Of a stretch of 64,000 nucleotides of DNA, positions 17,439 to 27,222 are shown piece after piece. Origin of the DNA: Chryseobacterium sp. JJR-5R (GTDB lineage Bacteria; Bacteroidota; Bacteroidia; Flavobacteriales; Weeksellaceae). The DNA lies in NCBI RefSeq assembly GCF_034047335.1, contig NZ_CP139137.1, positions 2,914,001 through 2,978,000 of the forward strand, written 5' to 3'. Numbering within the stretch: position 1 is the first letter of the stretch; each line of letters starts with the position of its first letter. A program made the position numbers and the translations under genes. The notes under the pieces are model-generated. The model saw only the letters and a list, made by a program, of their open reading frames with translations, made no database searches and was not told where the DNA came from.

Positions 17439-20400
17439 ATGGATAAAAAAGTACATTCAATAAAATGGTTATATTTAACCGTTTTTCTACTTCCTGTCCT
17501 TGCTATGGCTCAAGAAAAAGGGACAAAGAAGGATAAGGAAACCCAAATTGACGAAGTGGTTCTGGTCGGCTACACGAAGGTTTCTAAAAAAGATGTCACC
17601 AATGCCGTTTCTTCTGTAAAAGCAGAGGCCATTAAGGATATGCCCTCTACCAATGCCGCCGAAGCCATCCAGGGAAGAATGGCCGGGGTAAGAGTGGCAT
17701 TAAGCGAAGGTGCGCCGGGCGCAGACGTGGATATCGTTATCCGGGGAGGCAACTCTATTACGGGGAGCAACGCACCGCTTTACATCGTAGACGGCGTTCA
17801 GATGGATAATGCCCTGACCATTCTTTCACCAAAGGAAATCGAATCCATCGAGGTTCTGAAAGACGCTTCTTCTACCAGTATTTTCGGCGCGAGAGGTGCC
17901 AACGGCGTGGTGCTGATCACCACAAAGGGAGGCCGTAGAAGAGCTAAGACCTCCATTAATTATAATGGATTTTTAGGGGTAAGAAAAATTCAGAATACGA
18001 TTGATGTTTTAGACCCTTATCAATTTGTGCTGTATCAGTACGAAGTGTATAATAAAGGAGGCATACAGACTGACAAGGACGCTTTTGTTGCAAGATACGG
18101 CACATATGATCAGCTGGCATCAAAATACAAGGACATCAAGAAAAGAGACTGGCAGGATGAAGTTTTCGGGAGGGAGGCTTTCAACTTTACCCACAATATC
18201 TCCATTACCGGAGGATCTGATAATTCGTCTTTCTCATTGTCATTGAACAATGTACAGGAAGACGGGATCATGATCGGTTCGGGATTCAAAAGAAATATGG
18301 CCAACTTCAAATATGATTATGATCTTTCCAAGAAAGTAAGCATGACTTTGAATGCCAGATACAGCAGGCAGACTATTTTCGGAGCAGGAACCTCTTCCAC
18401 CGGTTCGCAGAGTAACAACAGGCTGAGAAATGCCGTAAGGTACCAGCCGTTTGAAGGAGGTTCCAATGTAAATGTTGATGATTTCGATCCTTTGTTTGCC
18501 AATGAGACCAATCTTGTAAACCCGGTTCTTCTGGCGAATAACGAAGTTCGGGAAAACGGCAGAAATGACTTGCTTCTTAACGGAATCCTGGAATATAAAA
18601 TCAGTAAAGATTTTACCTTCAGAAGTGTGATCGGGTATGTACAGAGGGATGAAGAAATCAATCAGTTTTCCGGGACGATCACCAGCCTTGCGAGGCAGAA
18701 CAATGACCAGCCTGTGGTTTTCATGAGCAAGACCCAGTCCAGAAGAATTACCAATACCAATACCTTAAATTTCAGAAAAACATTAGGCAACCATAAATTA
18801 GATTTACTGGCAGGACAGGAAACGGTGAAAACAGATGCCGAAAGCTTAACAATGACCGTAAAATGGCTTCCGAAATCAATCACTGCCCAGGAAGCATTTG
18901 CCAATATCCAGTCGGTTACCGCTCCTTCAGGACTGGTTCAGGATGCTCCGCGAACCAATGTTTTACCTGACCGTTTGGTATCATTCTTCGGGAGGGCCAA
19001 CTATATTTTTAAAAACAAATATATCGTAACGGCATCCATGAGAGCAGACGGATCCAGTGTATTCGGGCCCGGAAACAGATGGGGCTATTTCCCTGCCGCT
19101 TCCGTAGCATGGAAAATCGGCGAAGAAAATTTCTTAAAAGACAGCAAAACAGTCAGTGACCTTAAGCTGCGTGCAGGATACGGTTTATCCGGGAACAACA
19201 GGATCCAGGCTTTCCTGTACAATACATTCTATACCACGTCATCTGACTACGGCTATGCATTCGGGACTAATGTGACACCGGGCGCAACAACAGGGAATAC
19301 CATGTCCAACACCGGTGTAAAATGGGAATCGGCTGCTTCTAAAAATATCGGATTGGATTTTGGATTTTTCAAAAGCAGACTGTACGGTACGCTTGATTTT
19401 TACCAGACAGACACCAATGACTTGTTGCTTTTGGCAAAAATCCCTCAGACTACGGGTTATGAATACCAGTTTCAAAATTCAGGAAGCACCACCAATAAAG
19501 GGATTGAATTCTCTGTGGGAGGCACCATCATCAATAAAGAGAACTTTAACTGGAAGATGGATGCGAATATATCCTCAAACAGAAACATCATTAAAAGTTT
19601 AGGAGCCAGCGGATCTGCAAGTGCCAACTTTTATTTATACCCTTCAGGCTGGCAGAATAATTTAAATGACTTCCTGGTACAGGTGGGCAAGCCGGTTGGT
19701 ACCTACTGGGGCTATGTAACAGCCGGAAGATATGAAATCAGTGATTTTGACTATAATGCAACAACGCAGGTCTACACACTGAAATCCGGTGTACCGAATG
19801 CATCAGCTGCTGCCAACGGAGCAAAACCGATACAGCCGGGGGATCTTAAGCTTCAGGACCTGAACGGTGACGGAGTTATTGATAACAATGACATGACGGA
19901 CCTGGGAAGTGCTCAGCCTAAAGCCTACGGGGGTTTCAGCCAGACTTTCCGTTATAAAAACTGGGATATGAGCATGCTCTTCAATTTCTCGATCGGGAAT
20001 AAAGTATACAACGCCAACAAGATCGAATACTCCACACAGTATTTATACCGGGACAACAATATGCTGGCCGAAGTGGCCGACCGATGGAAATGGTTTAATG
20101 ATGCCGGGGAAAAGGTAAATGACCCGACTGCACTGGCTGCATTGAATGCCAACACTACAGGATGGACTCCTCCTGCCGGTGCCTATTTCCTGCATTCCTA
20201 TGCAATTGAGGACGGTTCTTTCCTGAGATTAAACAACATTACGTTAGGATATTCTTTAGGGAAAGATTTTACCAAGCAGTTAGGCCTTTCAAATTTCAGG
20301 CTGTACTTTACCATGAACAATGTATTTACAGTAACAGGATATTCCGGGTATGACCCTGAGGCGAATACCAGAAGGAATCCTCTGACACCGGGTGTAGATT

Positions 20401-20456
20401 ATGCTGCTTACCCACGCAGCAGGTTTATCTTATCCGGCGTTGATATAACCTTTTAA
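17439..20456 (+). CDS. SusC-type TonB-linked outer-membrane transporter (pectin oligosaccharides)
   Basis: A 1005-residue SusC/RagA-family outer-membrane channel. The signal peptide is MDKKVHSIKWLYLTVFLLPVLAMA. A TonB-box region follows almost at once (IDEVVLVGYTKVSK, residues 37-50). The plug comes next (AEAIQGRMAGVRV, VIRGGNSITGSNAPLYIVDG, SIFGARGANGVVLITTKGG), then the barrel, ending in the typical C-terminal RFILSGVDITF. The N-terminal carboxypeptidase-regulatory-like domain present in most SusC proteins is absent, so it is a short form. It heads the long pectin operon, 18 bp before its SusD partner. Transport of homogalacturonan or RG-I oligosaccharides is inferred from the neighbours. 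Confidence 0.95.
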   Translation: MDKKVHSIKWLYLTVFLLPVLAMAQEKGTKKDKETQIDEVVLVGYTKVSKKDVTNAVSSVKAEAIKDMPSTNAAEAIQGRMAGVRVALSEGAPGADVDIVIRGGNSITGSNAPLYIVDGVQMDNALTILSPKEIESIEVLKDASSTSIFGARGANGVVLITTKGGRRRAKTSINYNGFLGVRKIQNTIDVLDPYQFVLYQYEVYNKGGIQTDKDAFVARYGTYDQLASKYKDIKKRDWQDEVFGREAFNFTHNISITGGSDNSSFSLSLNNVQEDGIMIGSGFKRNMANFKYDYDLSKKVSMTLNARYSRQTIFGAGTSSTGSQSNNRLRNAVRYQPFEGGSNVNVDDFDPLFANETNLVNPVLLANNEVRENGRNDLLLNGILEYKISKDFTFRSVIGYVQRDEEINQFSGTITSLARQNNDQPVVFMSKTQSRRITNTNTLNFRKTLGNHKLDLLAGQETVKTDAESLTMTVKWLPKSITAQEAFANIQSVTAPSGLVQDAPRTNVLPDRLVSFFGRANYIFKNKYIVTASMRADGSSVFGPGNRWGYFPAASVAWKIGEENFLKDSKTVSDLKLRAGYGLSGNNRIQAFLYNTFYTTSSDYGYAFGTNVTPGATTGNTMSNTGVKWESAASKNIGLDFGFFKSRLYGTLDFYQTDTNDLLLLAKIPQTTGYEYQFQNSGSTTNKGIEFSVGGTIINKENFNWKMDANISSNRNIIKSLGASGSASANFYLYPSGWQNNLNDFLVQVGKPVGTYWGYVTAGRYEISDFDYNATTQVYTLKSGVPNASAAANGAKPIQPGDLKLQDLNGDGVIDNNDMTDLGSAQPKAYGGFSQTFRYKNWDMSMLFNFSIGNKVYNANKIEYSTQYLYRDNNMLAEVADRWKWFNDAGEKVNDPTALAALNANTTGWTPPAGAYFLHSYAIEDGSFLRLNNITLGYSLGKDFTKQLGLSNFRLYFTMNNVFTVTGYSGYDPEANTRRNPLTPGVDYAAYPRSRFILSGVDITF

Positions 20457-20473
20457 CCTACTACTCTACTATT

Positions 20474-22297
20474 ATGAAGAAAAATAAATTTTTAGCTATT
20501 CTATTTTCCGTTATCGGTCTGGTATCTTTAAATTCATGTGAAGAATATCTGGATGTAGAAAGCTTATCCAATACCGCTGAACAACAGCAATTCGATTCTG
20601 CCTCTGATACATTTTCAGCATTGGTGGGCGTTTATAATGCCACGATGGGCGACAATACCTACGGGCAGAGAATGAACCTGATCCTTACCCAGTCCGGGGA
20701 CGACTTCAGGACTTCAGGGGATTATAATGCCAATGACAGAAGAGGAATCAGCTGCTTCGGCGCGATACCGACCAATACAGAACTTATACGGCCTTTCCTG
20801 GATACCTATGCGGGGATTGAAAGGGCAAACCTTGTTATTAAAAACATCCCGCTTTCACAGGTGATGCAGACGGGTTCGGCAGCAGATAAGGTATTAATGA
20901 ACAGATACCTGGGTGAAGCTTTAACTTTAAGAGCCCAGTTCTATTATGACCTGATCAAAAACTGGGGTGATGTTCCGTTTCAGGATGTGCCGTCCGCAGA
21001 CCTTGCCGATTTTTACCTTCCGAAAACGGACCGGGATGTGATCTATGATAAAATCCTTGATGATTTATTAAAAGCTGAAGGCCTTGTGCCATGGAGGTCT
21101 GAAGGAGGAACAACAGCGCAGAGGATCTCAAAAGGTGCCGTAAAAGGTTTGAGGGCAAGGATCGCCTTGGCAAGAGCAGGATATTCCTTAAGAAGGAACC
21201 CGCAGCAGATGCTGAAAGGCTCTAATCCTCAGAAATATTATCAGATCGCCTACGATGAGTGCAAAGACATCATGACTTCCGGGCAGCACCAGCTGAACCC
21301 GAGCTATGAAGGCTTATTCAGATCCCTGCACACCAATACCCAGGATGCAGCCAATGAAGTGATCTACGCCGTCGGAGCATTCGGAGGAAACTCAAGGACA
21401 GACAGTAAAATCGGGTATTACAACGGATTGAGACATGATGATACCGACTGGAAATCTTCCGGCGGAATCAGTGCCATTCCCGTATATTTCTACGAGTTTA
21501 CCAAATATGACCTGAGAAGAGACGTAAATGTTGCCATCTTCAGGGTAAGCACCACAAAACAGGAAGAACTCCAGACCTCCATCAACTGGAATGACGGGAA
21601 ATTCAGAAAATCCTGGACATCGATTACCGGGACTTCCCAAAACCTTGGAATCGACTGGCCGTTGCTAAGATATTCCGATATCCTTTTGATGTTTGCCGAA
21701 GCCGATAACGAATTGAACAGTGCACCATCTGCACAGGCAGTCAATGCCGTGTTATCCGTAAGACAGAGGGCATATGCTGGAAACCTGGGCCAGGTAGGAA
21801 CCATCCCCACGGATAAAACCGGATTCTTTAACTATATTGTAAAAGAAAGACAACTGGAATTCGGAGGAGAAGGCCTCAGGAAATATGACCTGATCCGCTG
21901 GAATTTACTGGAAACCAAAATTAACGAGACAAGAACCAAGCTTACCCAGTTCATGAATGGTACCGGTGCTTATGCAAACGTTCCGGAATATATTTTCTAT
22001 AAAAAAGTAGTATATACCCCTACTAAAACAGCACAGCAAAACATTACGGATATAGATTTCTATACTGCAACCGGAGTTGCAAAAGCAGATATTTTCTACA
22101 GCCCGAACCAAAGTGTGGCAACACCGTCCGGATATACGAAAGTAAACTGGAGACTGGCAATGACACAGCCCTACATCAGTGGAGATCCCGTAAAAAGCTA
22201 TGCATATTATTTCCAGCCCAACAGGAAAGAACTGCTTCCGCTTGCTTTAGACGTTATTAACTCCAACTACAATCTTACGCAGGATTACGGTTACTAG
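20474..22297 (+). CDS. SusD-type surface glycan-binding lipoprotein
   Basis: A 607-residue SusD/RagB protein. The signal peptide ends in a lipobox with Cys22 (LVSLNSCEEYLDVES), so it should be tethered to the outer membrane over the SusC channel. The tetratricopeptide-like core shows ERANLVIKNIP, LGEALTLRAQFYYDLIKNWGDVP and the DLIRWNLLETK block. It is located directly after susC. A hairpin resembling a terminator or attenuator follows, which may lower expression of the enzyme genes relative to susCD. Confidence 0.95.
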   Translation: MKKNKFLAILFSVIGLVSLNSCEEYLDVESLSNTAEQQQFDSASDTFSALVGVYNATMGDNTYGQRMNLILTQSGDDFRTSGDYNANDRRGISCFGAIPTNTELIRPFLDTYAGIERANLVIKNIPLSQVMQTGSAADKVLMNRYLGEALTLRAQFYYDLIKNWGDVPFQDVPSADLADFYLPKTDRDVIYDKILDDLLKAEGLVPWRSEGGTTAQRISKGAVKGLRARIALARAGYSLRRNPQQMLKGSNPQKYYQIAYDECKDIMTSGQHQLNPSYEGLFRSLHTNTQDAANEVIYAVGAFGGNSRTDSKIGYYNGLRHDDTDWKSSGGISAIPVYFYEFTKYDLRRDVNVAIFRVSTTKQEELQTSINWNDGKFRKSWTSITGTSQNLGIDWPLLRYSDILLMFAEADNELNSAPSAQAVNAVLSVRQRAYAGNLGQVGTIPTDKTGFFNYIVKERQLEFGGEGLRKYDLIRWNLLETKINETRTKLTQFMNGTGAYANVPEYIFYKKVVYTPTKTAQQNITDIDFYTATGVAKADIFYSPNQSVATPSGYTKVNWRLAMTQPYISGDPVKSYAYYFQPNRKELLPLALDVINSNYNLTQDYGY

Positions 22298-22327
22298 ATA
22301 AAATTTCACATTCATATTTATTTCAAG

Positions 22328-22371
22328 AAAATACAGGCTTTTCCTCGTTAAAAAGGATAAGTCTGTATTTT
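22328..22371 (+). terminator. Hairpin after susD, terminator or attenuator
   Basis: AAAATACAG (22328-22336) pairs with CTGTATTTT (22363-22371), and further pairing is possible inside (GCTTTTCC with GGATAAG). The right arm ends in a T run. It lies between susD and the pectinesterase gene, so partial read-through would give graded expression within the operon. Confidence 0.5.
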
Positions 22372-22388
22372 AACTAAAAAATCTTTCA

Positions 22389-23411
22389 ATGAAAGCTTCC
22401 GGTTTTATTAAAAATTTTACAGCTTTTTCAGCTTTTTCAATCGTACTTATCAGCCTTCTTTCTTTCAAAACCAATGAGAAATCAATCGTGGTTTCGAAAG
22501 ACGGGAAAGGCAACTTCACCACAGTACAACAGGCCATTGATGCCGTTGAAAACGGTTCTTCTTCAAGAACGAAAATTTTTGTTAAAACAGGGGTTTATAA
22601 AGAAAAGATCATCATTCCTGAAACAAAAGGAGCTATTCTCCTGGAAGGGGAAAATCCTGAAAATACCATCATCACTTATGATGATTTTGCTTCCAAAAAG
22701 AATGCAGAGGGTAAAGATATCGGAACAACAAATTCAGCGACAATTTTTATTTATTCAGATAACTTTACGGCAAAAAACATTTCATTTGAAAACAGTTCGG
22801 GAAGGGTCGGACAGGCCGTTGCGGTGCTGACTTCAGGCGACAGGATTGCTTTTGAAAACTGCAGGTTCCTGGGAAATCAGGATACTTTATATTTAAAAGG
22901 TGTCCAGGATTCGCCGGATAAAACAAAGCCTTCAAGGAATTATTTTAAGAATTGCTACATCGAAGGCACAACCGATTATATTTTCGGGGCCGGAACGGCC
23001 GTTTTTGAAAACTGTACCATTTTTTCCAAGGAAACGGCAAGCTACGTTACGGCCGCTTCCACGCCACAGGAAAACGAATTCGGATTGGTGTTCATCCATT
23101 CTAAAATCACCGGCAATGCAAAAGAAAATTCCGTTTACCTGGGGAGACCCTGGAGGCCTTTTGCCAAAACAGTGTATCTTGACTGTGAAATCGGTTCAGT
23201 CATAAAGCCTGAGGGCTGGCACAACTGGAACAAGCCCGATGCGGAAAAGACAGCTTTCTATGCAGAATTCAATTCCAAAGGAGCCGGAGCCCATACTTCA
23301 AAAAGAGTTTCCTGGTCACATCAATTAACCAAAGAAGAAAGAAAAAAATATACAGCAGACAATATTCTTAAAGGAAAAGACAACTGGAACATTAAAAAAA
23401 GTTTAAAATAG
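22389..23411 (+). CDS. Pectinesterase, carbohydrate esterase family 8
   Basis: Removes methyl groups from homogalacturonan, opening it to lyases and GH28. It has 340 residues with an N-terminal signal peptide or anchor (about 1-28). CE8 residues are present: Gln142 (VGQAVAVLTSG), Asp165 (FLGNQDTLYLKG), Asp196 (IEGTTDYIFGAG), and Arg253/Trp255 (YLGRPWRPFAK). DGKGNFTTVQQAIDAV is the family start. It acts in the periplasm or at the surface. It is the first enzyme gene of the operon, and a second CE8 gene lies at 32476-33453. Confidence 0.94.
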   Translation: MKASGFIKNFTAFSAFSIVLISLLSFKTNEKSIVVSKDGKGNFTTVQQAIDAVENGSSSRTKIFVKTGVYKEKIIIPETKGAILLEGENPENTIITYDDFASKKNAEGKDIGTTNSATIFIYSDNFTAKNISFENSSGRVGQAVAVLTSGDRIAFENCRFLGNQDTLYLKGVQDSPDKTKPSRNYFKNCYIEGTTDYIFGAGTAVFENCTIFSKETASYVTAASTPQENEFGLVFIHSKITGNAKENSVYLGRPWRPFAKTVYLDCEIGSVIKPEGWHNWNKPDAEKTAFYAEFNSKGAGAHTSKRVSWSHQLTKEERKKYTADNILKGKDNWNIKKSLK

Positions 23412-23454
23412 ACAATCAAAGCCTCAACGCCAAAGAAATTTTTCAGGTACGAAT

Positions 23455-24870
23455 ATGAAAAAGCACTTCACAAAAATAATAACGGCAGGCATTTTATGCG
23501 GAAGCCCGGCTTTTACTGAAGCTCAGAAAGTCCTGAGTTTTCCCGGCGCAGAAGGCTTTGGAAGATATACAACAGGCGGACGCGGCGGAAAGATATATAT
23601 TGTTAATAAACTGGCAGACGACGGTTCACAGGGTACTTTAAGATATGCTTTGGACCAGAAGGGCCCGAGGTATATTGTTTTTAAAACCGGAGGCACTATT
23701 TATCTGGAATCTCCGTTAAAAATAAAGGAAGGCGATGTCACCATTGCCGGGCAGACGGCTTACGGGGACGGAATTACCGTTGCCAACTACGAAACTTTTG
23801 TCGCCGCAGACAATGTGGTTATACGTTACATGCGGTTCCGGATGGGCGATCAGAAAAAGTTTGAAGGCGATGCTTTCGGAGCCCGGTTTGTAAAAAACCT
23901 GATCGTTGATCATTGTTCGATGAGCTGGTCTACAGACGAAACCGTTTCCATGTATGTGAATGAGAATACAACCCTTCAGTGGTGCATTATTGCAGAAAGC
24001 CTGAGAAATTCCGTTCACCAGAAAGGGGCTCACGGATACGGAGGAATTGCAGGCGGAAAATCTGCCACTTTTCATCATAATATCTATGCCCATCACGACA
24101 GCAGGAATCCGAGGCTGGGAGAATATGCAGGAAGTAAATTTGCACTGACCGATCTTACCGATTTCAGGAATAATGTCATTTACAATTGGGGACACAATAA
24201 CATCTACGGCGGCGAAGGGATGAATGTGAATATCATCAACAATTACTACAAACCCGGACCGGCAACAATGACCAGACAACGCATTGTAGCCATCGATAAA
24301 AACGAAAAACCTGAAGCCGAAGTCTACAATATCTGGGGTAAATATTATATTGATGGAAATGTGGTGGAAGGAAATCCGCAAGTAACGGAAGACAACTGGA
24401 CGGAAGGTGTTTTTGCGCAGATGAAGTCTTCGTACAACCTGACGGATCAGGATAAAAATTCCATAAAAATCAACCGGCCCCACGATATTCGGGATAATGT
24501 AAAAACACAGCCGGCAAAAGAAGCGTACGGGAAAATCTTACAGATCGCAGGCGCCAGTCTGGTAAGGGATGCTGTTGATGAACACGTGTTGAAAGATATA
24601 AAAAACGGGACCTCTACGTACAGAGGGTCAAAAGGAAGCACCCATGGGATTATTGATTCACAAAATGACGCCGGCGGATTTCCGGTATTGGATCCAGGAA
24701 GGCCACTACCCGATTCAGACAACGATGGAATGCCTGATGAATGGGAGATCAAAAATAAATTAAACCCGCAAACTGCTGATGCCAACGGACGGGATTTAGA
24801 TAAAAATTACGATAATATTGAAGTTTATTTTAATGATATTGTTAAAAAAATAACCGAAAGACAATTCTGA
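23455..24870 (+). CDS. Pectate lyase, polysaccharide lyase family 1
   Basis: A secreted parallel beta-helix lyase cutting polygalacturonate by beta-elimination. It has 471 residues. The signal peptide ends near FTEAQ. The Bacteroidota PL1 opening FPGAEGFGRYTTGGRGGKIY is present, with NLIVDHCSMSWSTDETVS and HHDSRNPRLGEYAG in the calcium and active-site region. Near the C-terminus, DSDNDGMPDEWE resembles a calcium-binding repeat common in these lyases. Products carry a 4,5-unsaturated end, matching KdgF and KduI in the same locus. It lies 43 bp after the pectinesterase. Confidence 0.92.
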   Translation: MKKHFTKIITAGILCGSPAFTEAQKVLSFPGAEGFGRYTTGGRGGKIYIVNKLADDGSQGTLRYALDQKGPRYIVFKTGGTIYLESPLKIKEGDVTIAGQTAYGDGITVANYETFVAADNVVIRYMRFRMGDQKKFEGDAFGARFVKNLIVDHCSMSWSTDETVSMYVNENTTLQWCIIAESLRNSVHQKGAHGYGGIAGGKSATFHHNIYAHHDSRNPRLGEYAGSKFALTDLTDFRNNVIYNWGHNNIYGGEGMNVNIINNYYKPGPATMTRQRIVAIDKNEKPEAEVYNIWGKYYIDGNVVEGNPQVTEDNWTEGVFAQMKSSYNLTDQDKNSIKINRPHDIRDNVKTQPAKEAYGKILQIAGASLVRDAVDEHVLKDIKNGTSTYRGSKGSTHGIIDSQNDAGGFPVLDPGRPLPDSDNDGMPDEWEIKNKLNPQTADANGRDLDKNYDNIEVYFNDIVKKITERQF

Positions 24871-24913
24871 TAACCATGGAAATTTTTAATTCGGCTATAT
24901 TATCTGATAAAGT

Positions 24914-25915
24914 ATGATGAAATTTACTGTATTGAAAACAGCATTCGCAGGCGCACTTTTAAGTTCAGCATTGCATTGGGCGCAGGCTTCTGTAATTGAA
25001 AAAATCAAGAAAAACCCCAAAGCTCCCTTTTCCTATGCAGAGCTTTCTGTAAAGGAAGGCGGAAAATGGGAAGGCAACAAATACATCGGCGGAACGTTTA
25101 AAAACATTCAGGAACTCACAATTCCTGCATCGCACACGGATCATTCTTCTTACATCAGGTACGAAGGGATCGGGCTGGAAAACAACCAGATCGGCTATAG
25201 GTTATATCTGGACTGGAGAAATGCAACGGATATTTTCGGTAAAAAAACTAATACTTTGGTTTTACCTGAAGTCGGGCAGGATGGTTTTGAATCCTATCAT
25301 CATGATGCGCCCTGGGGACAGGATATTCTGAAATCCGGACGTACCATCGGTATTGGTTCATACGGAAGATATGACGAGCAGAATGATTTTATTGAGACAT
25401 TTAAAATCGTAAAAAACACGTCCGTAAAAGTAGTCAATGACAAAGACAGATCTTATGCTGCAATCGATTACACAGGCTGGAAAACCTGGGGTGATCCGGT
25501 AGACCTGCAGTCCAGGCTGACCATCTTCAATAAAGACCGTTTTGTAAAAGTAGAGGTAAATCTGAGCAATACCCTGTCAGGATTATGCACGGGAATTGTC
25601 GCCATTAAGAATATTCCGTTAAGACAGGGAATCAGCAAAAATAAAAAATGGGCGTACATGGCAACGTACGGGCAGCAGACATTAGCCAAAAAAGAAGACA
25701 ACCTGGGAATGGCAGTCTTCTACCCTATTGAAAATTTTGATAAATATGTACAGACAAAATCTACGCATACCGTAGTTTTTAAGAAAACAAAAAACATTTC
25801 CTATTACTTTTTGGGAGCGTGGTCACAGGAGCCCAACGGCCTGGCGACCGAAGAATCTTTCTATCAGGATTTAGATAAAAAACTGGAAATTTTAGATAAA
25901 AATAATCAACTTTAA
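24914..25915 (+). CDS. DUF4861-family secreted protein
   Basis: A 333-residue protein with a signal peptide (MMKFTVLKTAFAGALLSSALHWAQA). It resembles DUF4861 proteins, beta-sandwich proteins often found in uronic-acid utilisation loci. Visible segments are YIRYEGIGLENNQIGYRLYL, DSYHHDAPWGQDILKSGRTIG-like blocks, AIDYTGWKTWGDPVD and YYFLGAWSQEPNG. No catalytic residues can be named. It sits between a PL1 lyase and a GH105 gene, ending 10 bp before the latter. A role in processing unsaturated or saturated uronyl ends is an inference. A second, distant DUF4861 protein is at 40957-42153. ATG at 24917 is an equally good start. Confidence 0.75.
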   Translation: MMKFTVLKTAFAGALLSSALHWAQASVIEKIKKNPKAPFSYAELSVKEGGKWEGNKYIGGTFKNIQELTIPASHTDHSSYIRYEGIGLENNQIGYRLYLDWRNATDIFGKKTNTLVLPEVGQDGFESYHHDAPWGQDILKSGRTIGIGSYGRYDEQNDFIETFKIVKNTSVKVVNDKDRSYAAIDYTGWKTWGDPVDLQSRLTIFNKDRFVKVEVNLSNTLSGLCTGIVAIKNIPLRQGISKNKKWAYMATYGQQTLAKKEDNLGMAVFYPIENFDKYVQTKSTHTVVFKKTKNISYYFLGAWSQEPNGLATEESFYQDLDKKLEILDKNNQL

Positions 25916-25925
25916 AGTTTAAAAA

Positions 25926-27185
25926 ATGAATATGATTAACCATACCATAAAGGCATACGCAGTAGCCGTTTTAAGTTCAGGAATGTTCCTTGCCTGTGCC
26001 CAGACGAAAACCGCAGCCACCGCAAAACCGGCAGCCGAAACTTCAGCATCAGGAAAAATTATTCCTGCCAACCTGAAATGGTCTGAAAGAATGATGCTTT
26101 CCGAAATGCAGCGTTTTCCGGAAGCATGGATGCTGGATTTCAGCAAAAGCCCGAAATGGACGTACCCTTCGGCAATTGTTCTGGATGGCGCCGAACAACT
26201 TTATATCAAAACCGGGAAAAAAGAATATTACGATTACATCAGCGGCTTCGGAGAACAGCTGATCAAAGAAGACGGTACTATTCTTACCTACGACCTTTCC
26301 AAGTACAATATCGATATGCTGAACAGCGGGAATGTCCTTCTCTATCTGTATGAAAAAGAGAAAAAAGACAAATACCTGAAGGCGCTTCAGACGTTACGTT
26401 TACAGATTGATGGGCAGCCGAGAACCAACGAAGGCTCTTTCTGGCACAAGAAAATATACCCTAATCAGGTCTGGCTGGACGGGCTTTATATGGGGATGCC
26501 TTTCTACACACACTATACAAAAGATTTCACCAAAGGTACAGATGCTCAAAAAGCATATGACGATATTGTTTTCCAGTTTGATTCTGTTCAGAAAAATCTT
26601 TTAGACAAAAAAACCGGGTTGCTGTATCACGCCTGGGATGAAAGTAAAAAAGAAGCATGGGCCGATAAAGAAACCGGACTTTCACCGAATTTCTGGGGCA
26701 GGGCAATGGGCTGGTACGGGATGGCCATGGTAGACGTTCTGGATTACCTGCCTGAAGACCACCCGGGAAGAGCAAGATTAATTTCTTATATAAAATCTTA
26801 CGCAGATGCTGTGATTAAAGTTCAGGATAAAAAATCCGGTCTCTGGTACCAGGTCCTGGATAAGCCGCTGACCAATGGCAATTATGAAGAAGCCACTGCA
26901 TCAGCAATGTTTGTGTATACCATGATCAAATCGGTAAACAAAGGATATTTGCCCGCCTCTTATAAAACTCCCGCTAAAAAAGGCTACGACGGAATCATTA
27001 AACATTTAATTACCGTTGACAAAAACGGTGTGGTAAACTTAAATAAATGCTGCGCGGTCGCAGGCTTAGGCGGAAAACCTTACCGGGACGGCTCTTACGA
27101 ATATTATGTAAACGAAGAAATCCGTTCCAACGACGGAAAAGGAACAGGGCCGTTTATCCTGGCAAGCTTGGAATTTGAAAAATAA
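25926..27185 (+). CDS. GH105 unsaturated rhamnogalacturonyl hydrolase, lipoprotein
   Basis: Removes the unsaturated galacturonyl residue left at the non-reducing end by lyases. It has 419 residues. The lipobox is MFLACAQ (Cys24). The (alpha/alpha)6 fold shows WTYPSAIVLDGAEQLY, and the family motif QVWLDGLYMGMPFY carries catalytic Asp185. GLLYHAWDESKKEAWADKE and SPNFWGRAMGWYGMAMVD follow. It releases unsaturated uronate for KdgF, KduI and KduD. Its lipoprotein form suggests periplasmic membrane tethering. Confidence 0.93.
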   Translation: MNMINHTIKAYAVAVLSSGMFLACAQTKTAATAKPAAETSASGKIIPANLKWSERMMLSEMQRFPEAWMLDFSKSPKWTYPSAIVLDGAEQLYIKTGKKEYYDYISGFGEQLIKEDGTILTYDLSKYNIDMLNSGNVLLYLYEKEKKDKYLKALQTLRLQIDGQPRTNEGSFWHKKIYPNQVWLDGLYMGMPFYTHYTKDFTKGTDAQKAYDDIVFQFDSVQKNLLDKKTGLLYHAWDESKKEAWADKETGLSPNFWGRAMGWYGMAMVDVLDYLPEDHPGRARLISYIKSYADAVIKVQDKKSGLWYQVLDKPLTNGNYEEATASAMFVYTMIKSVNKGYLPASYKTPAKKGYDGIIKHLITVDKNGVVNLNKCCAVAGLGGKPYRDGSYEYYVNEEIRSNDGKGTGPFILASLEFEK

Positions 27186-27222
27186 AACTGAGCACTGCCA
27201 CCTTATTCCTATTACCTAAACA

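Noticed and set aside
23716..24483. 255-codon open frame opposite the PL1 lyase gene
   Set aside because: It is an antisense shadow of a well-supported gene with no start context or recognisable domain.
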